A stretch of DNA of 64,000 nucleotides, from NCBI GenBank assembly GCA_039881045.1, contig JAYWVB010000003.1, positions 124,001-188,000 of the forward strand, in the 5' to 3' direction. Below are positions 46,165 through 57,499 of the stretch, in pieces. Both the position numbers and the translations under genes were made by a program. Origin of the DNA: Chaetomium olivaceum (lineage: Eukaryota > Ascomycota > Sordariomycetes > Sordariales > Chaetomiaceae). Each line of letters starts with the position of its first letter. The stretch's first letter is position 1. The notes beneath the pieces are model-generated. The model did not search any database, had not been told where the DNA came from, and saw only the letters and a program-made list of their open reading frames with translations.

Positions 46165-46701
46165 TACATGAGTTGTGCTAGCAGACAAAAACTGAACCAC
46201 TCACAAAGATGGCACAGGGCACATGAATTGAACAGGCGCAAAAGGCAGGCCGTTGCTAGTGACCATTATCGAATGTAACAAACTTCCATCCCTACCTACC
46301 CTAAGCAACGGACTGCGGGAACAATTTACGGCCCGCAACAAAACTGTCCGACGGTGGGTTACGTGAATTGTCCGACAGTGAGATTACCCAGGTTGGTTGC
46401 ATTTCTCGCTCCGATCGGCTGCAGGATTATCGGCAGTGGCGGCACGTTTTGATGCAGCGCCGATCAAGAACTGTCCGAGATTCGAGACACTACGGCCCCA
46501 ACGCGTTGCGCGTGTCGCAATGCTGGCTGATGTTGGCTTACTGTTGAGCGTCTCCGGACGGGGATCTGGCTGTGCCACCGCTGCCATGGAAAGGGAGATA
46601 ACCATGAAAAAGACTAAGACGTCCGGAAGCTCACTCTTGACAGCTGAGAGGGCGCTGTTATGGAACCAACCGTAACTCATTCCATCCCTCGTCATAGAAT
46701 C
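46165..46701. promoter_or_regulatory. NR-PKS promoter with repeated CTGTCCGA sites
   Basis: Upstream region of the non-reducing PKS. CTGTCCGACGGTG (46344-46356), TTGTCCGACAGTG (46368-46380) and CTGTCCGAGA (46471-46480) form a cluster of near-identical sites; TGTCCGACA is palindromic around its central base. Related sites precede the ACP-TE, the halogenase and the transporter/regulator pair, which suggests recognition by a cluster regulator. This is inferred by eye; no binding data. Confidence 0.45.
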
Positions 46702-49700
46702 ATGGACGAATCATCACCCTCCACCAAACACCTACTCCTGTTTGGGGACTATTCGGTAGAGAAGGTCCCGGCCATCAAGGCTCTGGCCCAACATGCGCGG
46801 ACTATACCCGCCGCCGAGAGGTTCCTGCGCGAGATCACCGATCTGATTCAGCTCGAGTTCAGCAGAACCGACAGAGCTGTTCATGGCTGGGACAAGGGGC
46901 TCGGGTCTCTGCTGGAGATGGCAGAGGCCGTGGACAGTCCGGACGGCAACAACCTCGCCGTCTCTACCGTGTTGTTGTGTGCTGGAAGACTGGGCCAGCT
47001 GATAGTGTAATGAAGCCGGCTCTCTTGTTCATATACAGCTTTTACTGATGATGCGTCATTTCAAAGACACGCCGATGCAGACCCGACTATTCTCGGCTCA
47101 CCTGCCAGCCCCGTCGACATCATCGGTTTCTGTGGCGGTCTACTACCCGCCGCAGTGGCTCTGGCGGCTCAAGATACAAGTCAGCTTTTTGCTCTCGGTC
47201 GCGAGATCGTCTCGATAAGCTTTAGGCTGGCTTGTGAGGTGGCTCAGCGGAAGAGACTGATTGATGATACGCCGACGAGCTGGGGGGACGGTACGTCGGT
47301 CTCCCGAAGGACCAAGTCCAAGACATTCTCGACAAGTTTCACGAGAGCCAGGTTCGTGCGCATATTGCTTCGAGTGTTACCACACGCAATAATAGAAAAC
47401 TGTGACTGATATACAATGTAGAATATCCCGAGATTCCGCAGAATCACCATCGGAGTCATCGCACAGGGATGGCTGACACTAATCGGGCCGCCATCATCGA
47501 TGGCCGAGCTAACCTCGTGGTCCCCGTAATCCAGGCTGCTGCGGGTATCAAGACAGATGTAGACGGTCCGATGCACAGCTGCTGGTCGCCCAAGGTGGAC
47601 GCGGCTAAGATTGTAGGGAACTCGAAACTCCTCCAACAGCCCCTGAATCCGGCCAAGGCTCGGATGCTATCTCCCGCCGGGTCGTGCGCGAAGTACGACC
47701 ACCCGACTCTGGCTTCGCTGCTCGAGGAGATTGTGGATGATGTTGCCCACAAGCCACTGCATATCACCGACACGATCAAGGAGACCGTGGCTGGTTTGCA
47801 CGGCGCTGAGCATGTGACGCTCTCCGTTATGGGCCCGACAAACCACCAAGCTGCTGCTACGCAGGCGCTAAAAACCTCTGAAATCAAGTATGAGGTCAAG
47901 CAAGCGGGCAAAGGGACGTCCGAGAATGGTGAGACAAATAATCGTGGCGATTCAGGGCTCGTCGCTATCGTGGGCATGGCTGGCAGGTTCCCCGGCAGCG
48001 ACACGGTTGAAGGATTCTGGGAGGACCTCCTGGACGGGAAATGCCACATCAAAGAGGTACATACACGTCCCCGTCACACCACCACAATCCCACCCTTACC
48101 ATCTTCCGTTCTCCTAACTAACCGCTCACCCCTTCCCCTTCCACCAGATCCCCCCCCCGCTTCGACATATCCGCCTACTACGACCCAACCGCCACCAAAC
48201 CCAACTCCACCACCGCCCGCCACGGCGCCTTCCTCACCTCCCCAGGGCTCTTCGACCACCGCCTCTTCAACCTCTCCCCGCGCGAAGCCGCCCAAGCCGA
48301 CCCCGGCCACCGCCTGCTCCTGACCACGTCCTACGAAGCCCTGCAATCCGCCGGCTACCACCCGGGCTCCCCCACGCCCCCCCCATCCCCTTCCCCCAGC
48401 AACCCCGCCTCCACATCCACCTCCACCCCCAACGGCGCCCGCGTCGCCACCTACTTCGGCCAGGCCGCCGACGAGTGGCGCGAGGTGCTCAACCAGCGCG
48501 GCGCCGACATCTACTACGTGCCCGGCTTCAGCCGCGCGTTTGCGCCCTCCCGCATCAGCCACCACTTCCGCTTCGGCGGCGGCTCCTACGCCGTCGACGC
48601 CGCCTGCGCGACCAGCGCCACGGCGGTCGCCATGGCCGCGAGAGGGTTGGTCAACAGGGAGTGTGATATGGCGCTGGCGGGCGGCGTGTCAGTGCTGCTG
48701 TCGCCGACGACGTACGCTGGCTTGAGCAGGGCGGGGATGGTCAGTGCGGATGGGGGGTGTAGGGCGTTTCATGATGATGCGGATGGGTATGTAAGGGGGG
48801 AGGCGGCGGGGTGGTGGTGATGAAGAGGTTGGAGGATGCGGTCGAGGGGAATGACAGGGTTTTGGCGGTGGTCAGGGGCGCGGTGAGGGCGTATGGCGTC
48901 GGTGCGACGTCGATGACTAGGCCGTTTGCGCCTGCACAGGAGGTGGCGTATGGGAGGGTGTTGAGGCAGGCCGGGGTGGAGAGGGAGGAGTTGGCGTATG
49001 TGGAGATGCATGGCACGGGCACGCAGGCGGGGGATGTGGAGGAGATGAGGTCGGTTTTGGGGGGGTTGCTGGGGAGGAGGGGGAGGGATAACCCGTTGAC
49101 TGTGGGCGCGGTGAAGGCGGTGGTTGGGCATGGAGAGGGGAGTACACTCGCGTCTTGCTTGACGCTTTGAGTTGGAGTGGTGTGTGAGTTATGGATGGGT
49201 TGCTGACTTTATGGCAGGCTGCCGGCATCACTTCCCTGATCAAGGTCATCATGATGCTACGTGAACGCCAGATACCTCCGCAACCCGGCTGGCCGTTCAA
49301 GCTGAACCATAAGTTCCCGGACTTGGCCAAAGCTAACGTCAGGATCCCGACCAAGCCCACCGCACTTGTCCCCAGTCCGAAGAGCGATGGAAAGATCAAG
49401 CTTGTTGTGAACAGCTTCGACGCCTCGGTAAGCTATCGGTTTAAGTGCTTCTCTTCCCTCTTATTGATATCAGGCTCACTCTATGGAATCATAGGGCGGC
49501 AATGTTTCAATCGCTCTCGAAGAAGCACCCAAGCAGCCCGTCAAGACAGCCGACACCCGGGCCTGGCATGTCATAGCAGTGTCCGCCCGAACGCCCGCCT
49601 CACTGCACCAGAACTGTGAGAGACTGCTCGACTTCCTCGAGCGTCACCCGGAGACCAAGCTTGCAGATCTTGCCTACACGACGACGGCCAGACGGATGCA

Positions 49701-52700
49701 CGAGCAGCTCCGGCGCGCGCTATGTCGGGGACAGCGTCGCGTCCATCATTCGCCAGCTCCGCAGCGACTTGAACAAGCCGGCCGATGCGTCGCAAATTAA
49801 GAAGCCCCGCGTGCCCAGTTGCGTCTTTGTCTTCACCGGCCAGGGTTCCCAGTACGCCAACATGGGCGCTGTTCTGTTCCGCACCTCGAGGCAGTTCCGG
49901 GCTACCCTACTGTCCTACCAAGACATGGCCAGTTCAGTGGGACTTCCGCGCTTTGTGGACTTGATCTCGGGTGAAGAAGACTTGGCCGGGCAGTCAACGG
50001 TCAAGATTCAACTAGCCATAGTTTCCCTGGAGATTGCTATGGCCAAGCTAGTAGAATCCTGGGGCATCACGCCCGACGTCGTCATCGGGCATAGCCTGGG
50101 GGAGTACGCAGCCCTCTGTGTTGCGGGCGTCCTGTCCATCAGCGACGCCCTGTTGCTCGTTGGCGAGCGCGCCGCGCTTATGGAGAAACATCTGGTCGCG
50201 GACGCGTATGCCATGCTTGCCGCCAGTACCACCGAGGAGGTGCTGTCTGAGTCGATTGCCAAACTCGGGCTAGGTTCCTGCGCGGTTGCGTGTGCCAATG
50301 CGCCGTCCCTCACGGTGGCTAGTGGCCCTGTTGCTGATATTGATGTGCTGAAAAACGCCCTGGAGGCAGATGGCCAGAGGGCGACCTTGTTGCGGGTGCC
50401 TTATGGCTTTCACTCGAGTCAGGTTGAGCCTGTTCTCGACGAGTATCTACGGGTTGCTCGAGGGGTGCCTTTTGCAGAACCCAACATTCCGGTCGTGTCT
50501 ACCCTTACCAGCCGAGTTGAACGGGAAGCTTCATCTTTCTCTCCCGAGTATCTCGTACGCCAAGCACGAGAAAAGGTCAACTTCACTGGAGCTGTGAAAG
50601 CTGGTGTCGAGGCCGGCTTGTTTGGCGACCAGTCGCTGTGGTTGGAGATGGGGCCCGATCCTGTCTGTCTTGGGCTCGTCCGTCGCTGTCTCGATAAGCC
50701 ATCCAGCTTGGTGCCGTCCTTGAAGCAGGGCAAAGATAACTGGGCTACGGTCTCAGAGCTTTTGAAGCGGGCGTACGAGACTGGAATCGAAGTCGACTGG
50801 CCCGAGTTCCATAAACCTTTTACAGGCTCGCTAACGCTCATCGACCTGCCGACATACGCATTCGATTCGAGGGATTTCTGGACCCCTTATATGACGGAAG
50901 CCCCTTCTGCAGCACCAGCCGTGACAAACAGCAACCCCGGCTTCCCGACAACTACACTTCAACGCGTCGAGAGCGAGAGAACCGAAGGCACGGCCAAAAT
51001 CGTGACATTCACTTCGAGCCTCTCTGACAAAAGTCTGCTCGAGGCAATTAGGGGCCATGTCGTGGGCGGGTTCGAGGTCTGTCCCCTGGCCGTCTACCAA
51101 GACATTGCTCTCACCGCGGGCAAATACCTATACCACAGCACCCACGGTAACGCTTCGACGCTCCCAGCCATGTCCATCCGACAGGTTGAGCTAGGCCAAG
51201 GCCTTATAATCGACCCTGAAACGCTTTCAAGCACCGTACTGTATGTGACGGGGTCCTACAAGATCGCCGATTCCGCTGTCGATATTGAATTCAGCTCCAA
51301 GCGCGCCGGCCAGCTCACGCAGCACGGCAAGTGCCAAGTCGCCTTTGACACGACGGCCTCCTGGCAAACAACCCTCCCACAAACACTCTACCTCGTCAGG
51401 TCAAGGCTTGACTTGCTCCGGAAGCAGGCCGAGTTTGGCAACGCGCGCCACCTTCGCAAGCAGGAGACCTACGAACTCTTCTCGGGCGTGGTATCCTACG
51501 CAGCGCCGTACCAGGCTATCCAGGAGGTTATCCTGGGAGCCGACTACGTCGATGCCGTCGGCACCGTCAAACTGGCCGATGTGTCCACCCGGGGCACGTT
51601 CCACTTCAGCCCCTACTGGCTCGACGCTGTCACCCACCTCGCTGGGTTTGTGCTCAACTGCGGCCTTAGGTACCCCGAAGACATCGCCTGTCTTGCCGTC
51701 GGATTCGACGCCTGGCATTCGCTGAGGGAACTCAAGTCTGGGGAGACATACACGGTCTATACTTGCCTCCAGGATATTGCCGACGAGGGTCATGTAGTGC
51801 GTGGTGACTGCTATGTCTTTGCCGGTGCCGACCTAGTACAGGCTACGCTTGGTATCAAGTTCTTGCGTCTGAAGAAAGTTGCTTTGAATATGATCCTGGG
51901 TAGCGGCCGAGCGAGCGTGGCGGGACGCAGTGACGCACCGCACACCAAGTCTTCCACTTCAGGCAGGGACACCACCCCTGAAGCAGTGTTGCCGACGAAG
52001 ACGGCAGAGTCAGGCAGCACCCCCGACGAGATGATCAAGACCCTGCTGGCCATTATCATCAGCGAAAGCGGCTGCAGCCCTGATGAAGTCAGCGACGAGA
52101 GCCACTACTCCGACCTCGGTGTCGACTCGGTCATGGCGATCAACATCCTCGCGCAGCTCAGCAAAGAGCTCGACCTGCACCTCCCCGCAGCGTTCTTTCT
52201 CGAGAACGAAACAATCGGCGACTCCAAGAAGTCCCTTCTCGCACACCTAGGCGCCGCCGCCGAAGAAGAAGAAGAAGAAGACGACGAGCCGGGGCGGGAG
52301 TCCACCCCTCCCAAACCGCCCTCCTCCGTCACCTGGTCCGAACCCTCCCATTCCAACACGGCCACCATCAGCAACCACTCCGCCCCCTCCACTCCACCCG
52401 AACCAGCCGACAACAGCGACGCAAAGATCCCCCCCACCCCCGACCTGACCAAAGCAAGCCTCCTCCTCCCCTCCACCAACGACGAGGACAACACACCCTC
52501 CACCAGCGCCAGCGCCAGCGCCATCACGGCACAAATAACGCACTACCAAGGCCCGCGCACCCCGGCCTCACCCAACCTGTTTTTCCTCCCCGACGACACG
52601 GGCTCTTCCTTCGCTTACATCGCCCTCCCGCCGCTGGGGACCGACCTGGGTGTGTACGGCGTGGACCTGCTGCACCTAGAACAGGGGGCACATCTTCAGG

Positions 52701-53342
52701 CAGCAGCAGCAGCAGCAGCAGCAACGGCCGCGATCCGTGCCGAACAGCCCGCAGGGCCGTACATGCTTGCGGGCGCCGGGCCGCGGGGGCGAGGCTAGCG
52801 TATGAAGTGGCAAGGGGGTTGTTGGTGGCCGGGGAGGGGGTGGATGTGTTGGTGTTGATGGACTGTGCTGCCGCCGGAGACAAGGACGAGGAGGTCGTGG
52901 GTGGTATGGTGCCGTTGCCGGTGGACAGGCTTGTAAAGGTTGCGGTGCAGGTGCTTGCGCGTGGGGAGGAGGGTGTTGCTGCTGCTGAGGGTGGTGAGGG
53001 TGGTGAGGGTGCTGAGGGTGGTGAGGGTGGTGAGGGTGGTGAGGGTGGTGAGGGTGGTGAGGGTGGTGAGGGTGGTGAGGGTGGTGAGGGTGGTGAGGGT
53101 GGTGAGGGTGGTGAGGGTGGTGAGGGTGGTGGTTGGGCGGAGCTTGTTCCGGGGTTGGAGGTGCGTCGGGCGGAGGTGGAGAGTGGGATGTTTTTAAACT
53201 TTTCGATGGTGAGCTTTTCCTTGTTCCGTTCTGTTCTCCCCTTTTTTCTGCCTGTGTGTTTTGGCGTCCGCTAACTTGCTGTGATTAGATCGAGACTGTT
53301 GGCCAGATATGCAAGGGGATTGTGGAGAGAGCAAGGGCCTGA
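46702..53342 (+). CDS. Non-reducing polyketide synthase, SAT-KS-AT-PT-ACP with degenerate TE
   Basis: Second core synthase; expected to take the HR-PKS chain as starter and form the aromatic ring. Introns at 47007-47066, 47352-47421, 48057-48147, 49142-49217, 49428-49494 and 53209-53288. SAT: GFCGGLLPAA (active Cys) and GPMHSCW. KS: DAACATSATAV (Cys), VEMHGTGT, VVGHGEG. Malonyl-AT: FTGQGSQYANMG, GHSLGEYAAL. PT: IRGHVVGGFEVCPLAVYQDI (His) and YWLDAVTHLAGF (Asp). ACP: DLGVDSVMAINILA. The TE begins with FFLPDDTGSS, but the GxSxG nucleophile position reads Gly or Ala in the frames on either side of a local frameshift (52772-52790), the catalytic His is Asn (LNFSM), and the lid is replaced by Gly-Glu-Gly repeats. 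Single-base shifts are needed near 47285, 47513, 48155, 48810, 49139, 49717 and 52780. The frame from 49717 to 52780 is clean. No methyltransferase or reductase domain. Confidence 0.88.
52987..53130 (+). repeat. Coding 9-bp minisatellite (Gly-Glu-Gly) in NR-PKS TE remnant
   Basis: About sixteen tandem units of GGTGAGGGT, nearly perfect apart from one GCT variant, encode a Gly-Glu-Gly run. They lie where the TE core/lid region should be. The high unit identity points to recent expansion and likely length polymorphism. Confidence 0.9.
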
Positions 53343-53998
53343 AAGGTAGTTGAGGGTAGTCGGCGCTGTCGAAACTGGGAGATAGGGGTAGCATCCTTTG
53401 TTAGAGGGAGGAGGGGTGGGCTAATCGAGTTGTGGAAGAACTTCGTGCAACGGCAACTATAGGATCTCAATATCATTGATAGATTGGTTCTCAGAGATCC
53501 ACAGCTCATCCTAGTGTTAGCCATCGCCGGCCTCCAAGTCAGACACCACGAACATACACCAGCTTCACTCAGTCCCAAAAGAAGCCGTGCTTTCGTTGAA
53601 TCTCGTCAGAGCCAGCGCCCATCCCATGGTATCATCTAAAAGTGAAATAAGCGAACCCCCAGTGCAGTGCTACTCCATCCGAGAGCGCGAGCTGGCCGCG
53701 GCCGAAGCGAGACGAAGACGCCGCAAGATGCCGTGGTATGCCGCGCTGTGCCGCACTGATTTATATACAGAAACCCAAAAGTAAAGCCATAGTCAAATGA
53801 ACGCCGGAGTCAAGTTCACGATCCGCACGAACCTCGGTATCCGCCATATCCCGCTCCAATCCCCCATTTTAAGATCCTGCACCTCCCAAATTATGCATCT
53901 CCACTAGTCGTGGCCTTACAGCGCCCAATACTGAGAATCGATAAGAACTATCCATAAGCATGTCTACAAACGGCGCCGGCACGCAATAAAACGGCGCC
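53343..53998. other. Convergent spacer at the cluster edge
   Basis: Between the NR-PKS stop (+) and the 3' end of the Tbf1-like gene (-). A short frame at 53587-53784 has no motif and is not called. This marks the right boundary of the cluster, since the next genes are general cellular functions. Confidence 0.45.
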
Positions 53999-56900
53999 CT
54001 AGTTCAAAGCAGACGAGCTTTCTGACACCGCCGTCGCGAGCGGCGCGTGGGTTTCATTGGCCGCTGATGCCGCAATGGCAGCCTGCAATGTCTCAAATAA
54101 CTTTGCGTCTTGGGCGTGGTCGGGCGTCGAGTGGTGGTTGGGTGGAATGGGCGGGGTCGGTAGGGGTTGGGTTTGGGCGGTGGGGGGAGAAATACGAGGC
54201 TGCTGCTGTGTTTGCGGCAAGGAGTGCTGTGACGATGTCGGCTGTGGCCCTGAGGGAGGTCGAGGCACCGCTTGCGGTTGGGCCCTGGACTGGGTGGGTG
54301 GAAGCGGCTGTCCTTGTTGATGCTGCTGTGGTTGGTGTTGAGGTTGGGCCAGGGGCTGCGGTTGCTGTTGCGCCTGCTGTTGGTGTTGGGGTAGTGGTTG
54401 GCGCTGTTGCTGCTGCTGCTGCTGTTGCTGCTGCGCTGGCATCGACGTCCTTGGCAATTCCTGCTGGCGCGGTTGTTGAGCCTGCTGGGTCTGCTGGGGC
54501 TGCTGATACTGTTGCTGACCCTGTGGCCTCGGCTGCTGCTGGAGGCCTGGTTGCGGTTGCAAGGCCGGTAAAGGAGCCCTGGTTTGCTGCATGGCTGAGC
54601 CTGGAGCCGGGGCCGGTTGAATGGGAGGGAATGCCGTGACCTTATGTAGTGAGTGTTGATCCGGCAGCTCCGTCTTAATCCGGGGCGGACCTTGCATCGC
54701 TGGCATAGCGGCACCATTCGCCGTTGCCATGTGTGTGGTCGTCGAGTTCGAGCCAGGGCCCATTCCCACGAACCCAGGGGTGCCAGGACTGGCCCGCTTC
54801 GGTGGGGAGGCGGCCAGCGGCGCGTTGGAGACGGGGTGGTGGTTGTTCTGCAAACCGCCTGCTAAGGTTATGATACCCTGAACTCTCGCCCTCTCCTCTT
54901 CCACGTTCATGCGTGCTTTCTCCTCCGCTTCCTTCCGAGCTGCTTGACCTGGCGCCCGCGTCTTCAGCTCTCCTGTTACGCTCTGTAGGTAGTAAGGCAT
55001 TTCGGAGTTGGTCTTAAGGAAAAAGACGCTTCAGTTCCTCGCCTGTCCTTCCGCTGGACCTGCGTCCGGTCCTTCAAGATATCGGATATGGTTCCCTGGG
55101 GCCCAAAAAGCGAGAGAATCTGACTCCAGTGAGGTCCCTTAACCATGTCAAGCCCGGCCATGAGAGCCTTCTCCTCTTCAGGCGTCCACGGCCGCCTCGT
55201 AGAGTGCAGACCTTCGCGGCGTGTGGTGTTTGAAGACTTGGCCACGGCTGCTTGGCGGGCCTTTTCATACAGGGCCGCCGTTGGCATCGACTGGTTGGGC
55301 GGTAAACCGTCACCATTCGCCCCAGCTGGCGGTGGGGGATTTGAGCCTTGATTGTACGATTGGTAGGGCGAGGCATGGTTCTGGTTTAGCTGCGCCATGT
55401 ATTGAGAATGCACGCCTGATACATTGCGTTAGACCTTTGACGTTGCATCTAGCACGGGAAGGTTTCTTACCATTGTTAGGTGCGTGGGTCGCCGGGGGGT
55501 GATTCGAAAACCCGTTAGTCGGAATTTCGAGTTCGTTCTTCAGTTTCTCCGATATCAAGGAAGCCAAGTTCTTAGAATCAAAGTCTGGAAGCCCAACTGA
55601 GGCATGTGGATCCGCCGGCGTCTCTTTTAACTCAGGGACATGGCCAGAAAGCGATTCTTCAATCAACTTCTTGAGCGCCAGAGCATCATCATCGGCCGAA
55701 CTAAGCTGGTCCTGAATGGTTCCGTTGGAATGAAGGCCCTTACCCGACGCAAGTTCACCTTCCGTTTGTTCAAAGTGAGACTGGAGAAGAGCGGCCAAGG
55801 TATCATCCTCTACTTGGTGAAGGCCACCCGAATCCTGAACAGGAGAGGTCTCCTCCTCATTCAAGGGTATATTCACCCCGTATTTCTCTGCGTAGTCCAC
55901 GATGATACCGAGATGACTCTGCAAAAAGATACTCAGGATCTCGGTAAACTTGAAACTAGATGACTGGTCCTCCAGCGATCCTACAAAAGTTAGTCAAGTG
56001 AATTGGGACGTTAACTCATAACAGAACCCTACTCTTAATCGATTCATCTGCTGCGCTCTTCACGAGCTGCTCTCTCGTCTCCCGAATCCGGGCCACGAGC
56101 CCTTCTTCATCACAGGGCTCAGAGTCAGATCGCCGCTCCGCTGTTTCAATGATTCCTCGAAGTTGACGGGGAAGAGCGCATCCAAGAGCTGTGAAACAGG
56201 CTGGGACTGCTCGGGCTTGTTGAGGGCATCTAGCAACATGCGGGTTTTGAGAGAAACAAGCAGGTCGGTCAAGGGTGATTTATATTCACCATCCTCAGGG
56301 ATAAAGATGGAAAAGAAAGCGTCGTGAACATCATGGACAGCCACATCATGAGCACCAAATACGCTTGCGGCGGTGGCGGCCAAATTTGACATGCGTATCG
56401 TCTCACGGTCTTCGGAATCGGTAATATCGAGCTCGTCCGGAGACAGCAGGGGCGAGTCAGAGAAGGCTTTTCTCGTAGGCCGGAAGATATCCCTCAACAT
56501 ATCGTAAGCCCTGCGAAATTCGGAGGCAGAATCGGCCAAGAGCGACTCTGTCTCGGTGCGTGGTTGTTGCGACAACCTGAGCAATATCTGAACGGCAATA
56601 TTTCCCAATACTGGCAGGCTCATGGAGCGCATGACGTAGAAGGGGTTGCTGGACGCTTTCATGATCTTATTCTCGGCCCTTTCGACGTCGGATATGGTGC
56701 TCGCGGGAGCAGCTGGTTGGTCGGCATTGACATCTTGCATGACGATGTCGCCGTCTCCGGGAAGCGTGTGCTGGTCAAAATTGGCAAGCGCATCATTTAG
56801 CATGGCGGCGAAGTCGATACCCGCATTCGAGGGCCCGGTCGTGGCCTCTTGCTTCGGCATTGTCGGGTCCTCCATTCTCTGCCGCTTAACACTACTCTCA

Positions 56901-57499
56901 TCAATGCTATCTGGACTCCGAGGGCGTTTCGGGGAGCGCATCCCGGGTATTTCTTGGGGGGGCGGAGCCGGGGCTGGGACCGCGGCCGGTGTGGATAGCG
57001 CGGGCTTCTGGGGCGCTGCATCAGTTCGAGAAGGCGCAGGTGTCTGAGAGAACGGCTGGACAGGCTGCGCCACCGGGGGGCTCGAAACCTTGGGAGTCGG
57101 CTGCGGACCGGTGTGCGCATCGAGAGCGGAGGCAAGGAGAGTGTCTAGAGACGTATCCGCAATGGTAGCGGGAACGGCCGCAGTAGGTGCAGTGGTGACC
57201 GTAGTAGTCGGTGCAGTCGCAGTCGGCGTCGATATGGAAGGAGTAGGCGCCTCCGTGGCGGTTGGAGAAGCCAGGGAGGCCGAAAGGGTGTGTTCACGAG
57301 GGGGTTCGGTAGTTGTCTCCTGTGCAGTGTGTCGCTCATCGGGTTGAGGTTGAGTTTGAGGCTGGGATGGAGGCTGGATGGCAGCCCCTTGGGTCGGTAG
57401 ATGGCTATTGAGTGCGGGCTCCGTCGCTGGCTCTGTCGCGGGCCCTGGCACCCCCAGAGCAGCGAGCAGTTCTGCTTCTAATTCCGATGTGTCGGCCAT
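53999..57499 (-). CDS. Tbf1/TRF-type telomere repeat-binding protein
   Basis: Starts at 57499 (MADTSELEAELLAAL). Introns at 55981-56032 and 55416-55470, both phase-consistent. N-terminal 215 residues: low-complexity Pro/Thr/Ala. Then a nuclear-localisation-like KRPRSP/VKRQR region. A TRF-homology dimerisation domain spans about genomic 56740-55830 (NPFYVMRSMSLPVLGNIAVQ, DALFPVNFEESLKQR, FKFTEILSIFLQSHLG). A single Myb/telobox domain follows: RRPWTPEEEKALMAGLDMVK and ILKDRTQVQ, the hallmark of TTAGGG-binding Tbf1/TRF proteins. The C-terminus is very Gln/Pro-rich. Role by family: binding of telomeric repeats and promoter telobox-like sites as a dimer. Oddity: one missing base near 56115, and about three within 55020-55050 exactly in the conserved Myb helix, must be restored for the frames to join. 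Since this gene family is essential in yeasts, sequencing indels are the likelier cause. Confidence 0.82.

Noticed and set aside
16741..53342. Calling the whole cluster a set of pseudogenes because of the frameshifts
   Set aside because: Catalytic motifs are preserved on both sides of the shifts, long segments are clean, and conserved genes outside the cluster show the same kind of one-base shift.
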